A stretch of DNA of 64,000 nucleotides from Pigmentiphaga sp. GTDB taxonomy: Bacteria > Pseudomonadota > Gammaproteobacteria > Burkholderiales > Burkholderiaceae_B. Below are positions 24,099 through 32,907 of this stretch, one piece after another; within the stretch, counting starts at the first letter, position 1; each line of letters starts with the position of its first letter. The DNA is taken from assembly GCA_023228945.1 (NCBI GenBank), contig JALOAI010000006.1, positions 62,001 through 126,000 on the forward strand. The letters run 5' to 3'. Under the pieces are notes generated by a model. That model was given only the letters and a program-made list of their open reading frames with translations. It was not told where the DNA came from and did not search any database. A program made the position numbers and the translations under genes.

Positions 24099-24436
24099 CA
24101 GTTGCGGCGCTGCGCGATGACGGTGAGTTCGAGCCTGGCGCCGGCCAGCATCAGATCCGAGCGCACGGTGGTGCGCACCGGAAAGGGCTGCGGAAAGCGG
24201 CGCTCGTACACCTTGTTGAAGGCGGCGAAATCCTCCTGTTCGGTGAGATAGGCGGTGACGGACACCACATCGCTCAGGTCGAGCCCCTCGCCCTGCAGGG
24301 TAGCGGTGATGCGATCGAGCGTGAGCTCGGTCTGGGCCTCGATGCCTTCGGGCATGGGGCCGTCGGCCACGATCGGCAGTTCGCCCGAAAGAAAGACCAA
24401 ACCACCAGAGTGACGCACTTTGGAGAAAGGAAGCAT
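24098..24436 (-). CDS. RidA-family enamine/imine deaminase
   Basis: About 112 residues from the ATG at 24436; an ATG at 24448 and a longer frame to 24490 are possible and no RBS is decisive. Family features are RHSGGLVFLSGELPI near the start, the TYLTE-like VTAYLTEQEDFAAFNKVYERRF, and the C-terminal Arg motif FPVRTTVRSDLMLAGARLELTVIA with the catalytic Arg. RidA proteins hydrolyse 2-iminoacids to ketoacids and ammonia. Directly coupled to the D-amino-acid-dehydrogenase-like gene that would generate those imines. Confidence 0.85.
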   Translation of the reverse strand: MLPFSKVRHSGGLVFLSGELPIVADGPMPEGIEAQTELTLDRITATLQGEGLDLSDVVSVTAYLTEQEDFAAFNKVYERRFPQPFPVRTTVRSDLMLAGARLELTVIAQRRN

Positions 24437-24625
24437 GAAGAGACCCATCAAACAGAAAGCGGTTGGAGAATGCCGGTGCAAGCTTTGCATTATTCCACCG
24501 GCGGCTGGATCGACCTAGTCGTTCAGCGGGAAACCATAGTTGCAAATTCCGGAACGCACAAGCGCGGGGATCCCAGGATGAAGAACTTCGGCCTCTCGGC
24601 CCGAGCGTCTCCGCCACCATGCGAA

Positions 24626-24705
24626 GGGAGTCTTCGGCGCCAGGTGATGACTAACTCACTTGACCCCGCCAGCAATGGCGACGCTTGCGTTTGGGCGCGT
24701 GGTCA
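24626..24705. repeat. Dispersed palindromic repeat, copy B
   Basis: Same orientation as copy A at 14501-14583. The borders (GGGAGYCTTCGGC at the left; GCGYTTGGGCGCGTGGTCA at the right) are nearly identical; the central hairpin has decayed to CCCGCC-AGCAAT-GGCGACG. The right edge reaches the LysR stop codon at 24703-24705. Non-coding otherwise. Confidence 0.6.
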
Positions 24706-25623
24706 GCCTTCGGCGGCGAGCATCTGCCGGATATGGTCGATGAATGCCCTCGCGGCTTCGGGCAGATGACGCCCGGCCAGGGTTTGTACCTCGAAGTGCC
24801 GCTCGTTCATTTCGCGGTCGCGCAGCGGTATGCCGCAAACCACACCGGTTCTCAGATGCTGCCGCAGCGCCAGCTCGCCGCAGAAGGTGATGGCCTCGGT
24901 GTGCCCGACGTAATTGATCAGGGGATAAAGATGATCGGCGACAAAGCCCGCGCGGTAGCTCAAGCCCTGCCGGCTGCAGCTGATATCGAGCAGGCGGCGC
25001 GACGTGGAGGACACTGGCAACGCCAGCGGATAGGCCAAGGCCTGGGCCAGCGTAATCTGCTGCCGGCGGGCCAAGGGATGTTCCGGCCTGACCACCGCCA
25101 GAAGCGGAGACGGATGGCGCAGCGCGACGTCCAGGCTACTCTCCGACACCATGCCGACGGTGATGCCGGCATCGACCTCGCCATCCCTCACCCGCCGCAC
25201 CACCTCCGCTTGCTCGCACACCTGCAGGGCGAACACGATACCGGGCTTTTGGGCCTGGAACTGCGCCACCATCGCCGGCAGGAACTCATAGGCGAAGCCT
25301 TCGGTGGCGGCCAGTCTGACATGGCCCTTGCGCACGCCGCGCAAGGCATAGACCTCTTCGAGCAGGCGCTCGATGTCGAGCCAGGCGCGCTGGGCGTGCA
25401 CCGCCACCAGCTCTCCCGCGGCATTGAGCTCCATGCCGCGGGCCTTGCGGTGGAACAGCAGCGTATCGAGTCCACGCTCGAGGCGGGCGATCTGCCGGCT
25501 CACGGCCGACGGCGCCACCCCCAGCCGTGCGGCGGCCTCGGTCACCGATCCCGAGCGCACCACCTCCAGAAAGTACTGCAGCGAAACCTCCTGCAGCAGC
25601 CGCGGATCGATCAGGCTTTGCAT
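24703..25623 (-). CDS. LysR-family regulator
   Basis: 306 residues from the ATG at 25623 (MQSLIDPRLLQEVSLQYFLE). HTH: GSVTEAAARLGVAPSAVSRQIARLERGLDTLLFHRK. An effector domain with GHVRLAATEGFAYEFLPAMV and DAGITVGM follows. A longer start at 25689 lies inside a perfect palindrome (25687-25705) that looks like the operator, so the shorter start is preferred. Divergent from a Bug-amidase pair, the likely target. The stop codon lies in a dispersed repeat. Confidence 0.87.
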   Translation of the reverse strand: MQSLIDPRLLQEVSLQYFLEVVRSGSVTEAAARLGVAPSAVSRQIARLERGLDTLLFHRKARGMELNAAGELVAVHAQRAWLDIERLLEEVYALRGVRKGHVRLAATEGFAYEFLPAMVAQFQAQKPGIVFALQVCEQAEVVRRVRDGEVDAGITVGMVSESSLDVALRHPSPLLAVVRPEHPLARRQQITLAQALAYPLALPVSSTSRRLLDISCSRQGLSYRAGFVADHLYPLINYVGHTEAITFCGELALRQHLRTGVVCGIPLRDREMNERHFEVQTLAGRHLPEAARAFIDHIRQMLAAEG

Positions 25624-25686
25624 CTGTGGTGGGCCGGCATCATCTTGCAGGGCGTTTCTGGACACGGCTTTCCTCCATAGACAGGG

Positions 25687-25705
25687 CATTGCGAAAATCG
25701 CAATG
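25687..25705. promoter_or_regulatory. Perfect LysR-type operator CATTGCGA-AAA-TCGCAATG
   Basis: 8+8 inverted repeat with a 3-base spacer; it contains T-N11-A (ATTGC-N7-GCAAT). It is 64 bp upstream of the LysR start and about 100 bp upstream of the divergent Bug gene, the classic layout for divergent LysR control. Confidence 0.65.
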
Positions 25706-25807
25706 GATCGTTTTGATTATTGCACTTGCTGCCATGAATAGCTGACGAGAGAATGAAGCTCGGCATTCGCCACCTTCTTAATCAACGATTCGAGACACGC
25801 CAACGCC

Positions 25808-26818
25808 ATGACATTTCCATTGCCACAGTCCACGATCCTGTCCCGCCGCGCCTTCACGGCCCTGGCCTGCGGCCTTGCCCTGTCGGCGAGCGCCCTGGCT
25901 CCCGCCGCAGCCCGGGATGCCTACCCCTCGCGCCCCATTACGCTGATCGTACCGTACGCCCCCGGCGGCACCGCCGATAGCATGAACCGGCTGCTGGGCA
26001 AGTTTCTGTCCGACCGCCTGGGCCAGCCCGTGCTGATCGACAACCGGCCGGGCGGCGGCACCGTGATCGCGGCCTCGGCCCTGCTCCAATCGCCGCCCGA
26101 TGGCTATACCATTCTGGGCACCTCCAGTTCCACCCTCACCATGAATCCGGCGCTGCGCAGCGATCTACCCTACGATCCGATCGAGAGCTTCGAACCGCTG
26201 GGCATCGTGGCCCGCCTGCCGGCGATCCTGGTGGCCAACAACGACGCCCCCGCCAGCAACGTGCAGGAGTTCGTCGAGCTGATCCGGGCCAATCCGGACA
26301 AATACGAATACGGCTCCTTCGGCATAGGCACCGTTTCGAATTTCGCCGGCGAGATCATCAAGGATGCCATTGACGGCAAGATGGTCCACGTACCCTACCG
26401 CGGGGCGGCGCCGGCGATGACCGATCTGCTGGGCGGCCAGATCCCGTTCGCGATCGACATGGTAGTGGCCGCCGCGCCGCAGATCGCGGCGGGCAAGGTC
26501 AAGCCCATCGCCGTCACCACCCAGACGCGGGCCTTCCAACTGCCCGATGTTCCCACCTTCCAGGAATCGGGCTACCCCGAGGTGGATATCGACTCCTGGG
26601 TCACCCTCGTTCTGCCCAAGGGCACGCCCGCGCCCATCGTGCGGAAGCTGGAGCAGACTCTCGCCGACATCATGGCCGACCCGGCAGCCCAGGCGGCCCT
26701 GCGCGAACTGGGCGTCGAAGCCATGTACACGGACGGCGCCAGCGTCCGCGCGCAGATCGAGCAAGAGCTGCCGCTCATGCGCGATATCGTCAAGCGCACC
26801 AACATGACCATCGACTGA
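25808..26818 (+). CDS. Bug/TctC-family periplasmic solute-binding protein 2
   Basis: 336 residues. Signal peptide of about 36 residues (ends SALAPAAARDA). Family motifs: YPSRPITLIVPYAPGGTADS, VLIDNRPGGGTVIAA, PPDGYTILG and VPYRGAAPAMTDLLGGQIPFAID. Probably binds a carboxylate or amide-containing ligand and works with the amidase that follows by about 105 bp. No TctAB permease is adjacent. Confidence 0.92.
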   Translation: MTFPLPQSTILSRRAFTALACGLALSASALAPAAARDAYPSRPITLIVPYAPGGTADSMNRLLGKFLSDRLGQPVLIDNRPGGGTVIAASALLQSPPDGYTILGTSSSTLTMNPALRSDLPYDPIESFEPLGIVARLPAILVANNDAPASNVQEFVELIRANPDKYEYGSFGIGTVSNFAGEIIKDAIDGKMVHVPYRGAAPAMTDLLGGQIPFAIDMVVAAAPQIAAGKVKPIAVTTQTRAFQLPDVPTFQESGYPEVDIDSWVTLVLPKGTPAPIVRKLEQTLADIMADPAAQAALRELGVEAMYTDGASVRAQIEQELPLMRDIVKRTNMTID

Positions 26819-26922
26819 CCCCCACCCAAGCCCCCGCCTGGCCCTCTCCGCAGGGCCTTATCCTGCTTTTCGTGGCAGAGCCGGGATCCCTCTGCGCCAC
26901 GGGTTCAATACGTCATACCGAT

Positions 26923-28461
26923 ATGCCCCAGCCCCAAGCCCTTGTACTGGCCGAACTTTCCGCCGTCGAACAGCGCCGCCTGATCGGCACCCGCGAGATC
27001 TCCCCCGTGGAGCTTCTCGAGTCCTGCCTCGACCGGATCGAGCGTTTCAACCCCTACGTCAACGCGGTCACCGCCACCAGTCTGGAACGCGCCCGCGCCG
27101 AAGCGAAGGCGGCCGAGGCGGCCGTGATGCGCGGCGAGCCGCTGGGCCTGCTCCATGGCCTGCCGCTGGGCGTCAAGGATCTGGAGCCGACGGCCGGCCT
27201 GCTCTCCACCATGGGTACGCCCAGCCTGCGCAATCATGTCCCGTCGCGCGACGTGGAGCTGGTGGCCCGGCTGCGCCGCGCCGGCGCCATCGTGGTGGGC
27301 AAGACCAACGTCCCGGAAATGGGCGCGGGGGCCAACAGCCGCAATCCGGTCTGGGGCGCCACCGGCAACCCCTTCAACCCCAACCTCAATGCGGGCGGCT
27401 CCTCGGGCGGATCGGCGGCCGCGCTGGCGCTCGACCTACTTCCGCTCTGTACCGGTTCCGACACCGGGGGCTCCTTGCGCATTCCCGCCGCCAAATGCGG
27501 CGTGGTGGGCTTCCGGCCGTCGCCGGGCGTGGTGCCCAGCGTGCGCAAGGTGCTTGGCGGCTCGTCGATCTCGGTGGTCGGACCGATGGGCCGCACGGTG
27601 GACGACGCTTGTCTGCAACTGGCCGCCACCGCCGGCATGCATCCCGGCGATCCGCTAAGCTATCCGCTGGATGCCGGTACGTTTCTCCAGCTTCCCCGCG
27701 TCGATCTTTCGCGCCTGCGCGTGGCCTGGACGGAAGACTTCGGCACTTGCGACGTAGACCCCGCAATCCGGCGCGCCATGCGCGAGAAAATCGCCGCGAT
27801 GCGGCACTGGTTCGCCGCCTGCGACGAGATCCGCTTCGACCTTGGCGAGGTGCATCGCTGCTTCGACGTTTTGCGCGCCGAGGCTTTCGTGGCCGGCATG
27901 CACGACGCCTACGAGCGCGATCCGGCAAGCCTGGGCGCCAACCCGCGCAAGAACTACGAGATGGGGGCCCGCATGAGTCTGCTCGACAGCGCCTGGGCGC
28001 AGGCCGAGCAAACGCGCATCATCCAGCGCTTCCAGGGTGTCTTCGGCGACTACGACCTGGTGCTGTCTCCCACCACGCCGGTGTCCCCCTTCCCCTGGAC
28101 GCAGTCTCACGCTACCGTGATCGACGGGCGCCAGCAGGACAATTACTACCGCTGGCTGGCGCTCACCTACATCACCACGCTGACCACCCATCCCGCCATC
28201 AGTCTGCCCTGCGGAGCGGACGAACACCGGATGCCTTTCGGCCTGCAGGTGGTCGGGCCGTTCCGTGGCGATCTCGCTCTGCTCGGCGCCTCGCGGGCGC
28301 TGGAACAGGCCTTTGCCTCACATGCGGCGCTGCGTCGGCCCCGTCCCGACACCAGCCGCCTGATGGCGGCCGAACCGTCGCTGACCTCCATCGTCACCGC
28401 GGCCCCGGAAAATCCACACGCCCACGAGCCCAACGATCAGGGTACGACTTCGGTGGTTTAG
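26923..28461 (+). CDS. Amidase-signature family hydrolase
   Basis: 512 residues. The Ser-cisSer-Lys catalytic set is intact: Lys in GLPLGVKDLEPTAG near 87, GGSSGGSAAALA near 163 with the cis-Ser, and the nucleophile Ser in CTGSDTGGSLRIPA near 187. It hydrolyses amides or ureides to carboxylic acids and ammonia. The start at 26923 begins MPQPQALVLAELSAVEQRR. It is paired with Bug protein 2 and convergent, with 14 bp between stops, with the alanine-racemase-like gene. Substrate unknown. Confidence 0.9.
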   Translation: MPQPQALVLAELSAVEQRRLIGTREISPVELLESCLDRIERFNPYVNAVTATSLERARAEAKAAEAAVMRGEPLGLLHGLPLGVKDLEPTAGLLSTMGTPSLRNHVPSRDVELVARLRRAGAIVVGKTNVPEMGAGANSRNPVWGATGNPFNPNLNAGGSSGGSAAALALDLLPLCTGSDTGGSLRIPAAKCGVVGFRPSPGVVPSVRKVLGGSSISVVGPMGRTVDDACLQLAATAGMHPGDPLSYPLDAGTFLQLPRVDLSRLRVAWTEDFGTCDVDPAIRRAMREKIAAMRHWFAACDEIRFDLGEVHRCFDVLRAEAFVAGMHDAYERDPASLGANPRKNYEMGARMSLLDSAWAQAEQTRIIQRFQGVFGDYDLVLSPTTPVSPFPWTQSHATVIDGRQQDNYYRWLALTYITTLTTHPAISLPCGADEHRMPFGLQVVGPFRGDLALLGASRALEQAFASHAALRRPRPDTSRLMAAEPSLTSIVTAAPENPHAHEPNDQGTTSVV

Positions 28462-28475
28462 ATCGCCAAGCCTGC

Positions 28476-29621
28476 TCACGAGACGTAAACACGGTGCACG
28501 GTCTTGCCGATGCGCCAATACACGTCGTGGGCAGGCTCCCGCCATTGCGCGGCCAGGTCGTCGACGGTCAACTCGTACCGTCCCGAGCGGCCGATGAAGA
28601 CCACCTCGTCTCCCAGTTGGGCATCCGGAATATCGGTCAGGTCGATGCGCAATAATTCGGAATGGACCGGTCCCAGCAGGGGCGCCTTGCGCCCCCGGAT
28701 CAAGACATGGGCGTCCGGCGACAAATGCCGCGGATGTCCGTCGCCCCACCCGAATGGCACGAGCCCCAGGCGCATGCCCGGTCGTAAGACGAAGAAGGGC
28801 GGTGCGGCAACGCCGTCGTGCCGGTCCAGGGACTTGACCATGACCAGCCGGCTTTTCAGGCCGACCAAGGCCGGTCGCCAGGCCCGGATCCGCTCCGGCA
28901 CCGCCTTGAAGCCAATACCCGCTACCAGCCGGCCGGGGTCGACGGCGTTGAAGTCGGCGCCGGGATGGCTGAGCAGCAACTCCGAGCTCGAACACATCCT
29001 CAGCGGCACGGCAATCCCGGCCTCCTGCAGCGCCTCGATCCCCGTCACGAAATTGGCGATTTGCTGGTCGACGAAACCCGCCACCGCGCCGCCATAGGCC
29101 GATAACGCATGGCCATAGACACCCGCCAGGTGCAGATTGCCGGAATCGACCACCGCCCTGGCCACCTCCGCCACCTGATGTGGAAAGGCACCAGCCCGAA
29201 AGCCGCCGCTATCGATCTTGATAAAGACCGACAGCCTCGTGCCGACTCTCGCCGACCAAGCCTTGACATCTTCCAGGGTGGAAATGGTCGGCTGGAGATC
29301 ATATCGCTCCAGGATCGGCGCCTGTTCGGGCAGGCAGCCGGGATACAGCAGGATGGGCAAGGTGGAACCGGCCTCGCGGCACGAGATCGCCACATCGATG
29401 TTGCCGAACGTGAGCCCGCTGGCTCCGGCTTTCCCGGCGCGCAAGGCCACGGGCACCGCGCCACAGCCGCTGGCGTCGCCTTTCATGCACACATATACCT
29501 GCACCGCATCCCCGGTGAGGCTCCGGATCTGCGCAATGTTATGGTCGATCGCGCTCAGGTCGATCTCGCACCAGGTAGGCCTGACGAATCCTACCGGGCC
29601 GATGGTGTTGATGGCGTCCAT
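28476..29621 (-). CDS. Alanine-racemase-like PLP protein, catalytic Tyr apparently absent
   Basis: 381 residues with the Alr two-domain layout. PLP barrel: VRPTWCEIDLSAIDHNIAQI, then VCMKGDASGCG, where the PLP Lys is kept but the usual KANAYGHG is altered. The middle is normal (VFIKIDSGGFRAG, GVYGHALSAYGG). In the C-terminal domain, where Alr has S-Y-G-x-x-Y with the second catalytic base Tyr, this protein reads DGVAAPPFFVLRPG before the GWGDGHPRH block (usually GYGDGYPR). It therefore probably is not a genuine alanine racemase; a different amino-acid epimerase, lyase or decarboxylase is possible. Last gene of an amino-acid-type ABC operon. The residue alignment is by eye. Confidence 0.75.
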   Translation of the reverse strand: MDAINTIGPVGFVRPTWCEIDLSAIDHNIAQIRSLTGDAVQVYVCMKGDASGCGAVPVALRAGKAGASGLTFGNIDVAISCREAGSTLPILLYPGCLPEQAPILERYDLQPTISTLEDVKAWSARVGTRLSVFIKIDSGGFRAGAFPHQVAEVARAVVDSGNLHLAGVYGHALSAYGGAVAGFVDQQIANFVTGIEALQEAGIAVPLRMCSSSELLLSHPGADFNAVDPGRLVAGIGFKAVPERIRAWRPALVGLKSRLVMVKSLDRHDGVAAPPFFVLRPGMRLGLVPFGWGDGHPRHLSPDAHVLIRGRKAPLLGPVHSELLRIDLTDIPDAQLGDEVVFIGRSGRYELTVDDLAAQWREPAHDVYWRIGKTVHRVYVS

Positions 29622-29666
29622 GTCTGTGTCGTGTGAAACGTAATAAAAAACGAGGGTCGGCCGGCA

Positions 29667-30479
29667 TCAGCCCTGGGGCGCATGCAAAGACCGGTAGCGC
29701 TGCAGAAATCGCTGTAAGCGCTCGGTGCGGGGCTGCTCGAACAAGGCCGCCGGCGGGCCCGACTCAACGACCGCGCCATCGGCCATGAAGACCACCTGGC
29801 TCGACACCTGGCGCGCGAACTCCATCTCGTGGGTCGCCAGAATCATGGTCATGCCTTCGGCCGCCAAGGCGCGCATCACGTCCAGCACCTCGCCCACGAG
29901 CTGGGGATCGAGCGCGGACGTCACTTCATCCATGAGCAGCAGGCGCGGCCTCATGGCCAGCGCGCGCGCGATGGCCACGCGCTGTTGCTGGCCTCCCGAC
30001 AGCGCGGCGGGATAGCGCTCTTCCTTGTCGGCCAGGTTGACGCGAGCCAGCAAGGCGCGGGCGATTTCGACCGCCTCCCGCCGGCGGATGCCCCGTACCC
30101 GCATCGGTGCCAGCACGATGTTTTCAAGGACGGTCAGGTGCGGAAAAAGGTTGTAGCTCTGGAACACCATGCCGGTATCGGCACGAGCTGCGGCGATCTC
30201 GCGATCGGGGCGCAGGCGGCGGCGCTCATCGCCGTCGCGATAGCCCACGGTGTGGCCCAGCACCCGCAAGTCGCCGCCATCGTAGCGCTCCAGGAAGTTG
30301 ATGCAACGCAGCAGCGTGGTCTTGCCGGAGCCACTGGGCCCGATGAGCGACACGACCTCACCCGGCTTGACGGTCAGCGAGACATCGTTGAGCACCGGGG
30401 TATCGCCGTAGTGCTTGGAGAGACGGCGGATCTCGACCAGCGGCGCATCACTATCGCCAGGACGTGGAAGGTTAGGCAT
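29667..30479 (-). CDS. Polar amino acid ABC transporter, ATP-binding protein
   Basis: 270 residues, GlnQ/HisP type: Walker A GPSGSGKTTLL near 50, signature LSGGQQQRVAIARA near 160, Walker B LLLMDEVTSALDP near 181, and the switch LATHEMEFARQV. The start at 30479 (MPNLPRPGDSD) overlaps the permease gene by 8 bp, which supports the choice over longer frames. Energises uptake by the two permeases upstream. Confidence 0.93.
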   Translation of the reverse strand: MPNLPRPGDSDAPLVEIRRLSKHYGDTPVLNDVSLTVKPGEVVSLIGPSGSGKTTLLRCINFLERYDGGDLRVLGHTVGYRDGDERRRLRPDREIAAARADTGMVFQSYNLFPHLTVLENIVLAPMRVRGIRRREAVEIARALLARVNLADKEERYPAALSGGQQQRVAIARALAMRPRLLLMDEVTSALDPQLVGEVLDVMRALAAEGMTMILATHEMEFARQVSSQVVFMADGAVVESGPPAALFEQPRTERLQRFLQRYRSLHAPQG

Positions 30480-31119
30480 AGGCGGCGGATTTCTCGACAG
30501 CCCGCGACAGGCGCGAGAGCGTGAAGCAAATGATGAAATAGATGGCGGCAACGGCGAGATAGACCGGCAGGACGGCGAAGTTGCGCTCCGACAGTTCGCG
30601 TCCGGCCATAACCACTTCCCAAGCGCCGATCGCGGAGATCAGCGACGTGCCCTTGACCGCCATGATGAAAATATTGATCAACGGCGCCGCGCAATAGCGC
30701 ATGGCCTGCGGCGCGATGATCAACCTGAAGATCGCGATCCGCCGCAGGCCCAGGCTGCGGCCCGCGTCCCACTGCAGCACCGGGATCGAACGGATTCCCG
30801 TGCGGTAGACCTCGCTCGTGTACGAGGAGAAATACAGGCCGATGACCAGGATGGCCACCGCCAGCGCGGAGAGATCGACCCCGAAGTAGGGCAGACTGAA
30901 GTACACGCTGATCAGCAAAATCAGCAATGGCACGCCCCGGATGAAGAAGACGAACAATGACGCCGCGATCCGCAGGGGCCACCATCCATAGAGCCTGGCC
31001 AACGCGAGCAGCAGGCCGAAAGTCGCGCTGATGGCGATCGCGCCCAACGCCACCGCCAGGCTGACCCCGGCGCCCATCAGCAGATAGCGCGCGGCCACGA
31101 ACAACAAATCGGTCGTCAT
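30472..31119 (-). CDS. Polar amino acid ABC transporter, permease 2
   Basis: 215 residues, HisM/GlnP type with about five helices and the EAA loop segment YRTGIRSIPVLQWDAGRSLGL-RR...IIAPQAMR. It begins 4 bp after permease 1 and overlaps the ATPase by 8 bp. Confidence 0.9.
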   Translation of the reverse strand: MTTDLLFVAARYLLMGAGVSLAVALGAIAISATFGLLLALARLYGWWPLRIAASLFVFFIRGVPLLILLISVYFSLPYFGVDLSALAVAILVIGLYFSSYTSEVYRTGIRSIPVLQWDAGRSLGLRRIAIFRLIIAPQAMRYCAAPLINIFIMAVKGTSLISAIGAWEVVMAGRELSERNFAVLPVYLAVAAIYFIICFTLSRLSRAVEKSAAYA

Positions 31120-31123
31120 GCGC

Positions 31124-31777
31124 TCAGGCCTTTACCGGAAAACGATGCTCAAGCCCTTTGACCAGCAGGAAAACGCTGGAAGTCAGTAGGAGGTAGAGCA
31201 AGGCGATCATCAAGAACACCTCGTAGGGCGCGCCGCTGCGATCCAGCATCAGCTTGCCGGTATGGGTGAGCTCCGCCACCGCTATCGTCGAAGCGATGGA
31301 CGTGTCTTTGATGATGAAGATCGCCTGGCTGCCCAAAGGCGGGAACATCCGCCGCGACGCCTGGGGCAGTACCACGTGGCGGAAGGCGGCCCACGATGTC
31401 ATGCCCAAGGCCAGGGCGCTTTCGGTCTGGCGGATGGAAACCGACTGGATGGCCGCGCGATAAATTTCCCCGATATACGCCGAGTTCTGCATGCTCAGCG
31501 CCAGCACCGCCGAGAGCACGGCGGACGGATACAGGCCGATCGACGGCAGGCCGAAATAAAGGATGGCGATCTGCACCAGTACGGGTGTGTTGCGCATCAC
31601 CTCGATGTAGACGCGGCCCAGACCGTTGAGCACACGCCAGCGCGACAAGGTACAGGCGGCCACCAGCGCGCCACCGGTCAGCGCGCCCGTAATCGAAAGC
31701 GCCACGAGCTGCAAGGTGACCAGCAACCCCTCCTGGAGATAGGGGAGGTTGCGCATCATGAAGGCAAGATCGAACAT
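31124..31777 (-). CDS. Polar amino acid ABC transporter, permease 1
   Basis: 217 residues with the HisQ/GlnP fold: RYIEVMRNTPVLVQIAILYFGLP-type block (YIEVMRNTPVLVQI) and the EAA loop YRAAIQSVSIRQTESALALGM followed by VLPQASR. With permease 2 it forms the heterodimeric membrane channel. It follows the binding-protein gene by 33 bp. Confidence 0.9.
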   Translation of the reverse strand: MFDLAFMMRNLPYLQEGLLVTLQLVALSITGALTGGALVAACTLSRWRVLNGLGRVYIEVMRNTPVLVQIAILYFGLPSIGLYPSAVLSAVLALSMQNSAYIGEIYRAAIQSVSIRQTESALALGMTSWAAFRHVVLPQASRRMFPPLGSQAIFIIKDTSIASTIAVAELTHTGKLMLDRSGAPYEVFLMIALLYLLLTSSVFLLVKGLEHRFPVKA

Positions 31778-31810
31778 GCTTCGCCATCCGATAATGTTCA
31801 GCCAAATGCC

Positions 31811-32719
31811 TTACTTAACGGTGTAGAAGCGCTGCGCGGGCGGCTCGCTGCCGTACCACTTCCGATACAGCTCGCGATACTCATCGTAGCGGGAGCCGGA
31901 CACGTACTCCTGCACGATGGTGTCCACCGCCAGCCACAAGGGGAAGTCGCCGGGCTTCATGAACACGGAGTTGCCGTTGATATTGCCCAATAATCCCGGG
32001 AGGAGCTCGAAGTCGTCGGGGTTCTGGGCGACCGTCCACTTGGCCATTGCCAGGTCGGCCTGATAGGCGTTGGCGCGGCCGCTCTTGAGCGCCAGCGCCG
32101 CCGCCGTATCGCCGTCGAAGAACAAGGCCTTGGCCTGCGGCGCGTACCGCTTGGCCCGGTCGACCATCGCCGTGCTATTGCCCGCCACCAGCGTCACGCG
32201 TGGATCGTTCAAGTCTTCCAGGCTTTTGATCCCCGCATCGCGCCGCACCACGACCGCCGTCCCGGAATCCATATACGGCGTGGTGAACGCCAAACGGACG
32301 GCGCGATCGGGATACCGGGTAACACTGGATAGACCCATATCGGCCTTGCCGGACAATACCGACGGAAAGCGGCCATCCACGCTGGTTACCATGAACTCGA
32401 CTTTGTTGGGATCCCCCAGCATGGCCTTGGCGATCAAGCGGGCGAATTCGACCTCGAAGCCCGTCAACTCCCCTTTTTCATCGATGAATCCGTTGGGCGC
32501 CGACGTGCTCATGACCGAAACGATCAGCTTGTCGCGCTTGAGGATGGTATCCAGTCGCGACTCCATGGCCAGCGCGGGGGCCGCCAGCAGCATGGAGGCC
32601 GCCACGAGCCAGCCCGCCAGGCGGCGAACACTTTGCGCGCCAGAGCGGGCGGAAGCCGCGAAGAACCCCGGCCTGCCCGCCTGCGAAGGACTCCCGTTTG
32701 CGCTTTGATATAGGACCAT
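31811..32719 (-). CDS. Polar amino acid ABC transporter, periplasmic binding protein
   Basis: 302 residues from the ATG at 32719 (AAGGAG 6 bp upstream). The N-terminus has an unusually long cytoplasmic lead (about 30 residues) before the hydrophobic signal RRLAGWLVAASMLLAAPALA. The SBP_bac_3 fold follows with LIVSVMSTSAPNGFIDEKGELTGFEVEFARLI. First gene of the operon; a near-palindrome and a divergent LysR gene lie upstream. The ligand is probably an amino acid or a related cation. Confidence 0.9.
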   Translation of the reverse strand: MVLYQSANGSPSQAGRPGFFAASARSGAQSVRRLAGWLVAASMLLAAPALAMESRLDTILKRDKLIVSVMSTSAPNGFIDEKGELTGFEVEFARLIAKAMLGDPNKVEFMVTSVDGRFPSVLSGKADMGLSSVTRYPDRAVRLAFTTPYMDSGTAVVVRRDAGIKSLEDLNDPRVTLVAGNSTAMVDRAKRYAPQAKALFFDGDTAAALALKSGRANAYQADLAMAKWTVAQNPDDFELLPGLLGNINGNSVFMKPGDFPLWLAVDTIVQEYVSGSRYDEYRELYRKWYGSEPPAQRFYTVK

Positions 32720-32865
32720 CACCGTCTCCTTGTCGTGTTTTATGGAATCAGGGCGCCAACCGCGCCGCTCGAATCGGCTCGTGCATCGCCTCGTCACAAA
32801 TGATGGGGCTTTTGCAGGGCACGCAGTCACTATAGGTAATGGGCATACGGAAATAAAGCGCATAG

Positions 32866-32889
32866 AATATTTCTCCACTGGAAAATATT
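32866..32889. promoter_or_regulatory. Near-palindromic AT-rich operator candidate
   Basis: AATATTT-C-TCCA then C then TGGAAAATATT; the arms match except for one inserted base. It lies 18 bp before the LysR start and about 150 bp before the divergent ABC operon, consistent with autoregulation plus divergent control. Confidence 0.45.
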
Positions 32890-32907
32890 TTTTTCTATTT
32901 GCCGCTT

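Noticed and set aside
27495..28655. 386-codon plus-strand frame over the amidase
   Set aside because: Out-of-frame reading of the amidase and convergent gene; Arg/Ala/Gly-rich.
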